Below are positions 11,081 to 22,991 of a stretch of DNA of 64,000 nucleotides, piece after piece. The stretch is from Marchantia polymorpha subsp. ruderalis (taxonomy: Eukaryota > Streptophyta > Marchantiopsida > Marchantiales > Marchantiaceae): the NCBI GenBank assembly GCA_037833965.1, contig AP031354.1:13928001-13992000 (forward strand), read 5' to 3'. The notes under the pieces are model-generated. The model was given only the letters and a program-made list of their open reading frames with translations, did no database searches and was not told the origin of the DNA. Every line of letters begins with the position of its first letter. The first letter of the stretch is position 1. Position numbers and translations under genes: made by a program.

Positions 11081-14000
11081 GCCTGAACCAAAGGTTCGAG
11101 ACGCTCTGAATCTGTCCTGTTTGCAGATTCCGTTGAAACTCAAGAGTGAAGAGTAAACACTGGATCTGTCTCACACGCCTCTCTTCGATCGCGTTCGAAG
11201 TTGCTGAAACTTCAAGGTCAGTCCAATGAGACAGCTGATCAAGCATGAAGCTCGTCAGGAATTGAACTCTCGACTGAGCGATCACGCTTCGGCAGTCTTG
11301 CCGTGTTCGTGGTGCAGGAAGGAGGAAGGCAGTGTGAGTATTACAACTCTGAGAGTCGCCAGCCGACTGAGGTGCACGTGGCACTGACACCTCAGCAGAG
11401 CTGACCTGGCTCCTCTGGCCCCCGGCATATCCTGCTTTTCGAGTCTGATTCTCCTGCGACGGCACGCTCATCAGCACGCCGTCGCAGAGGAACTTGTCCA
11501 CCTGTGCAGTGGGGCTGTACAACTAGGACACGTGCCACTCAGTAAGAATCTCACTCTGCCAAAACTTCGCATTGGTGCTCTTGCTGTTGTTTGTTTTGTC
11601 TTGTCATTTGCATGGCTTCATTTCAATAGTACACGAAACTAAAAGTGAATTTTGATACAGTAGGATTTACCTTAAGTTCTCTAGTGTCATGGTTGTGACA
11701 CGTTTTACTTGGATGCCAGACATGTTGACCAAGATATCATCCATTTGTTGGGTATGATTCTAGTAATACATTATTGACACTAAAAAATAATTTGATTTTT
11801 ATAATTTATCAAAATTTCAAAGAATTCATCAAATTTATTCATTTTTCAAGTTTAATTGAAAATGAATTGAAATTGAAAAAAATTTACAATCATATACACA
11901 AATTACATAATAGTTAGATTATTTTATTAATATTCTATAGGGAAAATTTTCTGAGTAATATATTTGATATCAATGTGATATACATCATAAGATGTAACAT
12001 GTTGAAGTATTTAAGTTTATGTTTTCTATGAAATTATTATAATCTTTTATTTTCTAATTGATCTTATTTTGGATTTTCACTCAAGTATTTGAAATTTAAC
12101 ATTCCAAGATAGATAAAAATAATTCAAGTCTTGTAGATATTCGCATATGGATATATCATCACACATATCAAAAGGTTGGATCTGAACACATCGTATGAAT
12201 TTTATTTTACAAGTTTGATAAATCATCATAAATTTGAAACATTTTTTACCCAAATAATGATAAACAACTATTTAAATGTAATCTATGCTATAAAAACAAA
12301 CACTACTCAATACACATATAATCATTCGATATATGCAGGTTGATGAAATGATTAATCAAATCTCAATGCCAACATTTTAAACCTCTTTGTCTTTAAAAGA
12401 AAATGTAGTGAAACCCGCCCAACATTTCATACTAAAGATTTAGTTTTTGTTATATGTTCAACACATCACCATTGTCTTTTTGTTGATTGATTTTTATTTT
12501 CTAAATACCTTTGAATTCAGTATCAATTCATCATTGATTTAAATTTTTTTGATTATTACCTTCAACAAATCACATCCAATGTCATATTAGAAAATAAAAT
12601 AAGAAATGGATATAATTATTTTTTAATCATCAATAAAGAAATATTACTTAAAATTGAGATAAAATTAGTTATAATGATAATGTAAAATTTTTGTATTGAC
12701 AAATTTTTTATTTGATATATAAGGATTCAATATATATGTTGAAATCATACACGTTAGCAAATTTTATATTAAGTAGTAAACATATAAGTCAATTACTTTT
12801 AAGCAATACTTTTCACATTCTTACTCTAATAATAGTTTGTCATGTTATAAATGCATGACAGATGCAATACATAACGAACTACAATAAATTTTATTAATTT
12901 TTCAAATTTTTTAATAGGCACTTTAATATTAGAAATATTTTTATATAAATTAAATGAAATCAAAGTAATTTTGTTGATTACATAATATTTGTATTTGATA
13001 TTCAAATTTTTTTTCAACTATATATTTATTTGAATTAGGTCTTTAATTTACATTTAAAGACCTAATTATTTATTATTCGGAAGATATAATAAATAAAAAA
13101 CTAAATTTTATTATTTTAAATAATAAAAGAAAACAGTTATCAATTTCATATTCACATTTTTATATAAAATTTTAATTAATTATGGAAAAATCAAACTAAA
13201 TAAATGCTAAGTAAATTTTTATGTCAATTATGTTGTGCACATATATATATATATATATATATATATTGAATGAAATTTTCATAGGAAATCAGATATTTTT
13301 TATAAAGATAACCTTAATTAAGAATGGAAATATTATATGTTAATTTAGATTTTACAATTGTCACTCTAAATCTTCAAATTATAGAATAAAATCATAAATA
13401 TTAATTTTTTCAAAAAAATATCATAAAATTTTATTTAAAAATAAAATTAGTGATAGTACATACCACTGTAACATTTTTATAATATTTTTTGTGAAATATT
13501 AAAAATTTGGGCTTCAAGATTTTGCCAAAAGAAAAAATTTAAATTTCAATGTTGTTTGATTTCAAAAAACATTATCACTTCTTGCTTTGTTTTTTATTAT
13601 TTCAATAACAAGGTTTTGACTTTTCATGATCATCATCTTGCTTTGTTTGATTTTCAAAATTATCGTGGTATTATTTAATTCTATTTTTTCAAGATATAAC
13701 AACAAGAGATAAATTTTCATCTATCTTTACACCCAATTTTTATATATAGAGATGAAAGCACATCATTTTTTGATCTATCAACATGAAAATTGTGATTTGA
13801 ATAATGATCTTTAGTTTATTAAGACTAAAGTAAAGGTTAGTCAAAATGAAGTTGACTTGTGGTAGATAATCTTCAAGTTTCAAGTCACCAATTTCATATG
13901 GTTGGTAAGTAAAAATGTATGTGTGCATGTGTGTTGATGGGAAATGATATGTATATTATTAGTGTGTAACTCATAGTATCATGTCAGTTTTTTATTGCGT

Positions 14001-14215
14001 AATTTCACACGAGATAGTTAGAACCCATACCATAAGACATAGGATATTTTTTGATTTCTCCCTCTGCCAATGATCATAAGAACACATAGACAATATATTA
14101 CGTAACAAGCAGACTCATCGGGCTAAGTAGTTAAATAGAGACATAGCAAATTCAACTGAAATACTAAAGTCAATTTTCCTGCTATTGTAAACTCACTGTC
14201 ACAAACAATGCATCA
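11081..14215. other. PhzF-like 5' flank, then AT-rich desert
   Basis: 11081-11640 is GC-normal and should hold the leader and promoter of the minus-strand PhzF-like gene; I could not place a TATA box. From about 11650 the DNA is very AT-rich, with no gene, protein motif or exon chain. An (AT)n microsatellite of about 13 units lies near 13240-13266. The right end (about 14000-14215) is probably the outer part of the copia LTR described next. Confidence 0.5.
13240..13266. repeat. (AT)n microsatellite
   Basis: Uninterrupted alternating AT run of about 13 units. Confidence 0.9.
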
Positions 14216-15135
14216 CCGATGCACAGGCCTCTCTATATAGGGCGAAATCTTTATGTTCCGTATCTCGTCAAAATAAGGAACATTTTCAAAACAAAATAAG
14301 TAACATACGGAACATGACATAAATCTGTCATGTTTTCTTTAATAAATTTCAAATTTGACGACAGTGTAATATACCTTTAAGAGAAATGGGAGTGACATAT
14401 CACAGACAACCTTAGCTACTCCAGTGAAAATAGAAACCAAAATCTTACTCAAGAGATCGTCCGCTTTGCTCTTCTTCTAGAAGAGCAAAGCGCCTCACAA
14501 TACGCCTGTACGGGTGACTTTGCCTACCTGAAAAACTTGCTGTAGTAGCAACGATCAGCTCTCAAACCCGGAATGCCACAACATAACTTTTCTGCGCTGC
14601 TCTCTACACCGGAGTATGACGCCTGACTTTTGAACCACTGCACAAGAGACGTGGACGTTGTTATCAGCAAGGGAGAAGTATTCCCCTCTCGTTTTCTTGG
14701 CATGGAAAAACTCGGAGGCTATCGCGCGGTTCCGGGTTCATCCTATCTCGTTCCGAATTGTCAAAGAAGCGATGCATTTGCTGGATCATTTGTAGCATCT
14801 ACGCCACGAAGAATGGAGAAGAATGGAAAATCTTTTCATCGGATCATACACTGCTTCATACGTGCTCGAATTTTCTCTCTCTCGACCTTTGAACACCTTG
14901 TACCTGCACAAAGAGATGGATTGGAACTGATTTCGCGAAGAGTGTGTGTGGGAAGGTTCTCAAGTCAAATAATGTTCGAAACGGTACCTGCCGTTTAAGT
15001 TTGTTAGTAGTTAGTAGCGCCTCCAAAGTGAACGAAGTCATTTATGATCCAAATACGGAACTTTAAGAAAACGAAATACGGAACTTTGACTCAAAAGTTC
15101 CGTATGTGCCGTATATAGAGAGGACTCCCGATGCA
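14216..15135. mobile_element. hAT-like non-autonomous element, copy 1, with 8-bp target duplication
   Basis: The element proper is 14224-15127 (904 bp), flanked on both sides by the perfect 8-bp duplication CCGATGCA (14216-14223 and 15128-15135). The terminal inverted repeats are CAGGCCTCTCTATATAGGGC at the left and, reverse-complemented, GAGTCCTCTCTATATACGGC at the right (17 of 20 match). Subterminal copies of TTCCGTAT/ATACGGAA occur at both ends. An 8-bp duplication and a CAGG-type end fit the hAT superfamily. The 122-codon frame inside (14630-14998) does not resemble a transposase, so it is probably mobilised in trans. A related copy lies at 44053-44873. Confidence 0.85.
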
Positions 15136-17640
15136 TTACTTTTTATAAGAGCTCACCTAACAATCTCCCCCTTAATATAGGTCGGGGATCAATAACCTGC
15201 TTAGCCTATGTAATTATTGTGCGAAAAGTACTAGAAGTAAGCCTAACAAAGGTATCTCTTTAAATTAGAGCTAACTAGAACTAAGACGTAGCCAAAGATT
15301 GCTAGAAAATTCTACTTGAGCTCTTAATGTGAAATGTGCATAGTAGCACAATGTCTATTTAAGCTCTCCAAAGAATAACATTGGTCAACGCATTAGCTAA
15401 ATTGAATTTACCATCAATCGTGATTAGCTTTCTTTTTTATCAAAAATTGCAAGTTTGATAAAGTGATACATGATGTCAATGTCTTTAAGTCTGATGTTCA
15501 TCACTTGATTTGCAGCAAGATATAATGCATTCGGACTATCATGGTGAAGATTGACAACCTCATGTTTCAATCTTATCTCATTGATAAGTTTATATAACAA
15601 AATAGTTTTTTTTTTGCTTATGCTTTTCTTACATATTCGACTTTTATTGTATACTGAACAATGCACTTTTGCAAGATTTTTTTCTAACTAATGCATCCAT
15701 AATTAAGTGTAAATACATGCATTGATTAAAAATCATCAAACAATAAATCATTATACTTAGTAGTTTTCAAATACTTGAGATTTCATTTCACTTCTTCCGA
15801 GTGCACTTTTTCAAGATTTGACATGTACATGTTTATCTTGAACATTGTCAGAGTAATATCACGCTTTGTCCACACCATCAAATACATGAGACTGTTCACA
15901 GCTAGTAATAAACATATGACATCTTTAAATTCTCAATAACATTAGTTGAACATTGAAAAATTTACAAAATGTTGTTAAAGGAGTTCATATTACTTTAGAG
16001 TCTACCGTGTTAAACTTGTCAAACACACATTAATTGTATCAATCTTGATTCAATCATAGACTCTTCTTCATCCAATCTCTATAAATGTTCATCTGTAATA
16101 TACTCTTGGACTAACCCAAATCTTTCATATTGAATGTAGACTTCAATTGCTTTTTGCATCTTTCAACGTCGCCAAGATAAGCATGTCATCCATGTAGAAT
16201 ACTAGAGTAATAAGATTGAAGATCTCTTTATTAATCTTTTTCAGTATACACAAGAATCATACACACTCTATGAAAAACCTTATGCTTTCATGATTTCATC
16301 AAATCTTGCATTCCACTATCAAGTAGTTTGCTACAATCCATAAAATTATTTTAGCAATCTACAAACCAATTTCTCTAAAAAAATGTTTTCAAAGCCAACC
16401 TTTTGTTTTATGTAGACTTTTTCCTCTAGAGATTCATAGAAAAATGCTGAAACTACGTCCATCTTATCTATAACAAGATTAAATAAGACTGCAAGTGCAC
16501 ATATAAAACAAATTGTAACATACTTTGCTATAGGTGAAAACATATCAGTATAATCCTTTAACTTGTTATTTTTCTTGATCACTATCATATGATAGTGATT
16601 AATAAGATGACATTTTTTCTTGTATTTTCATGAACTATTTCCTGTCCAAGACTCTAAAGATCATCGAATGCATCGATGTGATCTTGGATCTTCGTGTCAA
16701 AATCTTTCATCTTTGAAGCTCATCAGCTTCAAGGAAGTTACAACCTGTTAAATAGCTTTTTGCGATAAAATTGTCATTCAAGGGTTTCACAAAGAATGTT
16801 ATATTTGTCATACTCATACATTTGCTTCAATACTAAAGGTTGCAAATGAAGTATGACAATACTAGGTTTTTTAAAAAAAATAAAAAATTCAATCATTGTC
16901 GATGTAGTTGGATGGTTTTGACCTCAACATCTTGGCTTGATCCATGACCTTCCACTTGTACTTCACCTTACTGTCACAAAGCTTGTTGTATTTGATTATG
17001 TCGATGTAGTTGGATGGTTTTGACCTCAAAATCTTGGCGTGATCCATGACCTTCCACTTGTCCTTCACCTTACTGCCACAAAGCTTGTTGTATTTGATTA
17101 CGTCGTACCCCTACTGACCCAGACTAAACAAACGTTAGAGGTTGTAGCTTGTATCTTTTGAGCGAAAGATTGATATTTTTCAATCACCTATAAATCTCTC
17201 TAAGCAGAAATAAAATCTGCAACGTTTTTCACAAGGCTTGCAAACATATGTATGTCTTGTCATACAATATCTTAGAAATTGAGCTTCCAAAGTCTTGGGT
17301 AAGACCTTGGGATCTTTTGGCATAAATGCATGGCTATGGCTAAATCCTACTTTTGTCCTTGTATTGTGTAAGCAAAACTTCTGGAGGAAAGTATGCCAAG
17401 CTGTTTACATGACATGGATCAGGGGTTCTCTCCCTTTTTTGCTCTAAGCTTTTACCACCATATGAAGGTAGACTCAAGGTATGTGCTTTTTCTTAATTTC
17501 AGTACACCAGTATGTAGAAACAAAGCTAAAAGACCATACACCATCAACAAAGTATCAATCAATATTGGTTGCTTCGAAGCCAAGTGAGGTTTTGGTGTAA
17601 AAAGACCCATATGTTAGAAATCTTACATTTTATTAAGGAA
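15136..17640 (-). mobile_element. Ty1/copia retrotransposon remnant, minus strand
   Basis: Degenerate copia sequence read on the minus strand. In element order: a gag-like region with a 102-bp in-frame tandem duplication (16899-17102); reverse transcriptase start at 16588-16346 (YTDMFSPIAKYVTI, then MDVVSAFFY); the catalytic YMDDM motif near 16170-16215; RNase H at about 15600-15424 (LHHDSPNALYLAANQV). A polypurine tract and LTR start, AAGGGGGAGATTGTTAGG, lie at 15173-15156. Stops and frameshifts are frequent, and no room is left for protease plus integrase between gag and RT. The 3' LTR should begin at 15162 and continue leftward; the hAT-like element interrupts it. A matching 5' LTR near 17640 was not recognised. 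Confidence 0.8.
16899..17102. repeat. Tandem duplication, 2 x 102 bp, inside the copia remnant
   Basis: Two head-to-tail copies (16899-17000 and 17001-17102) differ at only a few positions. 102 bp equals 34 codons, so the duplication kept frame. Minus-strand copies share the peptide LRSKPSNYID. Confidence 0.85.
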
Positions 17641-18549
17641 AAAGGAAAATATATACAGTAGAGATAGGTAGGGTCATTCAACTGTGGAATCGCGAGTTCC
17701 CCGCATGCAGCTCAAGCAAAGGGATCTTAGCCCCCGTTTAACCAAGCCATGGGTCCGCGACTTGACCACCGTCTGCTGCTTGTGAGTCTATGCCTATGCA
17801 CAACATTGCTGCCTTCTTATCGAATGTCATATCTCCTCTAGCTGTCCAATTAATGAGAGATGGATTCATGTCCTATCAACTCCAACAAAAGACCCATCCT
17901 ACGCTGATTACTTCACTTGTATCATAGAAAACCATATGAAGTCTTACTGAATCTAACTGATGTTGACAGCCTTGCATATCTACAATGTAGTGGAAGTCAT
18001 CTATGCTGTCCTACTGATCTTCCAGTCAGTGAGTCGAGATCTTGGAGAGGCAGTCCTTTATGAGAGTAAAAATGGAGATGTTGTTACGAAGACAATCTAA
18101 TTTCCTACTTTATTCTAATCCACCTAAATCAGCTATATGATTAGTAAGAGAAAATGCTGCTATATGGATCTCTTAACATATGCACGATTTGAATCAGAAG
18201 TGACCTGTCAAAGTTTAGACCTCATACCTACATCAGGCTCATGTATGAAACTTCCCGAGAATCAGAAATTAAGACATGAACATAGCCATTTCAAACCTTT
18301 TGCAACTTCCATACATGGTAAAGAGGTATATACAGGACAACGTCCCAGAAATTCACAAAAGTGTCACAGACCTGTGATAATTTTCCGAATGAAGGATGAA
18401 GTCAGACAAACTTTGCATGGACGGAAGTCAAATTTCTGCTTCAAAAAGAATTAATATTGACATGAGATTGGGATATTCATCAAAGATATGAGTTCCTATG
18501 AGCACACACATAATTCAGCTGTACAAGTATAGGACCAGTAGGATTTATA
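17641..18549. other. 3' flank of the trihelix gene, no gene seen
   Basis: No recognisable exon. Part of this should be the 3' UTR of the minus-strand trihelix gene, whose stop codon is at 18550. Confidence 0.4.
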
Positions 18550-21500
18550 CTACATCTTATCTGCCATCCTGTGGAATGCTCCAGCCAGGTTCCCAAGGAC
18601 CCGCACCAAGCCTTTCCTGTCCTCTCTTTCGGCATCTACCTTCCTTGCTTGTAGTTCATATTTATTTTTCTCCAAATCATATTTCCTATTTTCGAGAGCC
18701 CACAATCTTTCCGACCTTTCATCCCTCCCTTTCTCAATGTTTAACATATTTGCTGACAACCTATCAAAGGCAGCTACAAGCGGCGACCAGCCTCCGTTTG
18801 GTTTCTTCCGTCTACCTGCGGATCCATGAGTTCCGTTTCCATGAGCACTAGGGTGTGCTTCTCCACTATGTTCTTCAGCACGACTGGCATCTCCTCCACT
18901 TACTGCAGGGTTGGTTTTGCCGAGGGGGTCGAGCACCGAAGGAGGTGAAATGTGACACGCTTTTCCCTGGAAGGTGTCCATAAGCTCAAGAAGGCTGGAA
19001 ACGAACACTGCGGGCAAGTTGGCTGCTTTTTTCTCTGCGGGACTAAGTAAACTATACACGGTGTTCCCTGGTTTCCGGTTCCAGTCTTTGATGGACTTGT
19101 AATCACTAAGTATTGCTTCCCACTTATTCTTGCAGGCAATACCATCTCTATCCACGACCTTGTTCTCTTTCAAAAACTTTTCAACTTTTTTCCACCTTTC
19201 ACCTGAAGTCTCAACTCGGTCTTTACCAGATGAGCATTCCGATCGTTCCCACTCATACTTTTTCGCTTGAACTAAAAGTATAACCTCCCACGTATCCCAA
19301 TTACGTGATCGCCTGCGCTTGGCTTTGTTCAATGAAAGTCCGTGATAAGGAGAGGGTTCAGGAGCAGAAGGTGCCTCTGGCGTGTCTGCATATATGGGAA
19401 GGGGAATTATCGTCGTGGATGGAGATCTATGAGGTACATTGCTCTGCATAGGCATAGAAGAGAGCTGGGAACTTGATGGAATGGAAGAAGGATGGTTAGA
19501 AAGTTGATATCCAGCGTAATTGTTGCACTGAGGCTGAGGGAAACTACCGAAAGGTCCATAACCATTTGTAGGTTGAAATGGCAAAGGGAAAGGCAGGCCG
19601 GGGTAAGCATCAGACATATTTACGTAGCTGTGTTGTAATTGTTGGGGGAGAAGAGGAGGGCGTGGGAGAACTAGTTGTTGTGCAGGCGGCCCGATAAGAG
19701 CAGGGACCATTGAGTGACGTCCCTCATGGGTTGGATGCCGTAGCATTGCAGGGTGTGGAAGTTTAGGGTGTTTTAGATGCTCATCACCACCTACAGAAAC
19801 AGAAGTACTCTGGGGAGCCTGCGAAAGAAATGAAAGTAAGATAAATAAGTAGGATCATCGGACGATCAAAGAAAGAATGTCAACAGTTTTGGGTGTTACT
19901 GGGGTTCCTTGTGAAAGAGATCGAATCTTGATAGCAGTCCAAGATGCCCTTAGAAGGTTAATACAGACTTTACATAGCACATCAAACTGATGATTCTCAT
20001 GCAAAGCTGATGCTGTTCATTCTCCAGAGATCTAATTTCGGTGACACCAAAGGACGCTTTCTCCACTAACCGTAGGAATAGTAAGTAAACAGAAAATTAA
20101 GCGGCACAGAAGTAGCATACAACATGACTCTTGTCTAAAGTTTCTAATTGTCACCTGAAATTGGTGAGCCACTTGCGCAAGTGACATTTGGAATGCTTTC
20201 TGACGGCTTTCTACTATAACTCTAGCTTCAGAATCACCGATCTTCTTCCCGGCTTCAGAACATAGAACCGCATGAGACAACAATTAGGAAACTGTTTGAT
20301 CTGAATAAAGAGCAAATATCAATATATTTCTAAATACATTGTTAAAAATGAAAATTAATTAGATAGAATCTTTCATCACTTTTCGGTGTTGTTTTCATGT
20401 GAAAATTAGCAATGTTCTGAACTACAAGCACTAAATAATGAAGGAAATTTGATAGCAAACACACAAGAATAAGATTATTGTAAATAACATAAGAGCCGTA
20501 CATACTTTACCTGATATGCTCTTGGAGGTGCCACCGTCATGAGCATCAACAGCTGTACTTCCATTTGAGCTGTTGGGTGGATTCAATTTCACACCATCTG
20601 CAGGATCGAAAAGCTCTATCTGAAAACTAATGTCCTCTCCTTCACCGCTAAATTGACTTAGCACGACAATCTGCACAGATACGTCCAGCGTATTAGGCTG
20701 AGTTTACAGATATTCCACCAGTAGTTCGAACGAACTTTTGGAATTTGAAATCGGTAAATGATAATGAGCTTTTAGATTTGATAAACGTATTAAGTTTTCA
20801 CCCCTTTGACTCCTATGAAGGTAGCCCTACGAGCATCAATCGACAGCAGTCTTGCGAATCTTCACCTGCTGATCTTTCATACGAACTGCTGATAGGCAAG
20901 TTTGAGGGCAACTCTGGTATTGAGCAACTCTATGGTTTCTAATTTGTACGCTGTAAAGTGAAAATATGCAAGATGATGAAATTTCAAATTGGAGGATCAA
21001 TGGATGGAAATTTTTGAATCTAAAGAAAGTCACCTGAGGACACAGTTGTGACAAGCGCCGAACGTCATCAACACTAATCGTTTCACTGTCTGCCCCAGAT
21101 AACTGCTTCATTGCTTGCTTCACGTTTTCCCAAGATGCAATTTTCTGCTGCTTTAACAGGTATCCGCAAGCAGTGTTGAGAGATGTAAATACACGTTGAA
21201 GCTTTTCTAATTCAGGCAGGGAATGGATGTTGGCGCCGTCAGCTTCATTCCACTCAGGCTTCTTCTGTAAGTTTTGAGCTTTCGACAAGGATCCTTCAGA
21301 TGATATAGTGACATCCTGCTTATCTCTATGAGAGATATCCCCTGCATCACTATTCACTGGCGCCTGTAATTTCAGTTTCTTTCCAGAACTTCTGGTAGCT
21401 CTGTGGTTTAATTTACGATTCCTTTTTCCAAGGATATTTCCACCCTTGTCCTCCTTTCCCTTTTTCTCTTCATCAGCTACATGACGACTATGGTTGTTTG

Positions 21501-21942
21501 CATCCTCTTCTGTTGAACATGTAAGAGTCTCTACAACGTTTTGGGCATAATCGTCTTTCGCCTCAGATGCCTCTTCTTGGCAAAGTAGAGAGTCCACATT
21601 CAACTCATCTCCCACCTTTACCCCACTGTGTGCCCCTTCAAGCAAAGGCTTGGATGAACAATCTAATCCAGAGTCAGATATACCATCAGCATGCAAATCA
21701 TTGGTTTCTATTTTGCCAGTACAATCATGGCTCTTGTTTACACCAGATTCTAATTCAAGAGAATCGGATGTATGGGAAAGTTCAGCGATTTTCACTTTCT
21801 GTACTTCCACTCTAATATCTTCGTCTGCTATCTCGTCAGAGCCATTAGTGGCAGCTGTAACGGCAGCTAGATCTGCTGCAATAGCATCCCACACGTTTTC
21901 ACCAGGCTTCATCTCCAATATTTGTCCTGCTGCAACACTCAT
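18550..21942 (-). CDS. Trihelix transcription factor fused to a CDT1/HRQ1-like N-terminal module
   Basis: Four coding exons on the minus strand: 21942-21034, 20670-20511, 20252-20155, 19818-18550. Junction phases are 0, 1, 0 and agree at every splice, giving 811 residues. Residues 1-241 are acidic with a basic cluster (GKRNRKLNHRATRSSGKKLK, 172-191), probably a nuclear signal. Residues 242 to about 326 (LPELEKLQRVF ... VDDVRRLSQLCPQ|IVVLSQF) resemble the winged-helix region of plant HRQ1/CDT1-type proteins; this is recalled similarity. Residues 560-635 form a trihelix (Myb/SANT-like) DNA-binding domain with Trp563, Trp566, Trp598, Trp622 and the block ACKNKWEAILSDYKSIKDWN. A Pro/Gln-rich linker precedes it, and a charged coiled coil (about 749-811) ends the protein. 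Exon 3 uses a weak AAG acceptor. The ATG at 21942 follows a probable untranslated first exon ending at 22991. A shorter trihelix-only product from 19746 is possible. Confidence 0.75.
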
Positions 21943-22991
21943 AAGATAGTCAGCTATGTATACGTCCCAGTAACTTCCAAATTAATGTGCAAAAAACAAT
22001 CATTTGTCGTTCACTGCAGTAGATCAACCAGCAATGTATGGCCATCCTACCTGTAACAAACCAATACAAAAAGCTTCTGTAAATGATACTGGAATATCAA
22101 CAGTGAAGAACAGTTTTACTTGAAACTACAACATTGAAACTACTACTACTTTCAGTGGATTGGAATGTTCTGAACCTTTATATTTGTATTGGATTATAAT
22201 GTTCCTAAATTTCAACGGCATTGTTCTTGTGAGCCATGACACTGCAATCTTATTTATTCAAGTCTTAGTTCAATGCTCCATACATCCATGCCGTTTGAGA
22301 TGCCGAAATTCGTACTAGACCAAACCATTGAGCTAGAACCAAAAGACCAGCGAATTTACTGACGAACATCAGACAGCATCAACCGTGGGTAATTTAAGAC
22401 TTGTCCAAAAATTTGAATTCAGCTCCGAACTTGTAAAACAAGGTTATGATGTCTAATGCATGTATTACTTCCAGGCCAACAACACAGTTTGCATCGACAT
22501 TCGACTCAATCTCTCTTGCATAGACAAGACAAAAGGCTTTGAAATTGAACCCTAATGACTTGGACAAGGTTTTGGCCCAGCTTATCCTAAGAAAAAAGGT
22601 GGGAAATAAGCAAAGCTTCTAATAGCTCCTCCGTGGGCTTACTGATTTCTTTCATAGGATTAAACAACTGATAGACCAAAACCATGTACTTGAGAGTGGG
22701 AGAGAGAGCTACCTCACAAAACACAAGGACATTCACAGAAAAATTCAAAGTTCTGAGATGTAGAGCCCACCTAGATTATGGAGTGTGAAACTGCATTCGA
22801 TCTTCTATGAACATCAGGAACCATAGCTCTCACGAATCTCATCTTCTGGGCGAGGGTACCCATGCCGGCGAAACATCTCACAATCCCCTCCGCATCCATA
22901 GACAGGTTGGCACAGCCAAACTTCCGAACGTCTGAGTTCTTCCCGATCAGTCATCATGACAGGCCACCTCCAGAGATACAAATTACTTACT

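Noticed and set aside
14630..14998. 122-codon frame inside the hAT-like element as a transposase
   Set aside because: No hAT transposase motif (RW, dimerisation domain, zinc finger) and no counterpart in the second copy.
20253..20320. Alternative acceptor TTTATTCAG near 20302 for exon 3 of the trihelix gene
   Set aside because: It has the better consensus, but all three resulting frames meet a stop within the exon; only the AAG acceptor at 20253 keeps the phase-1 junction open.
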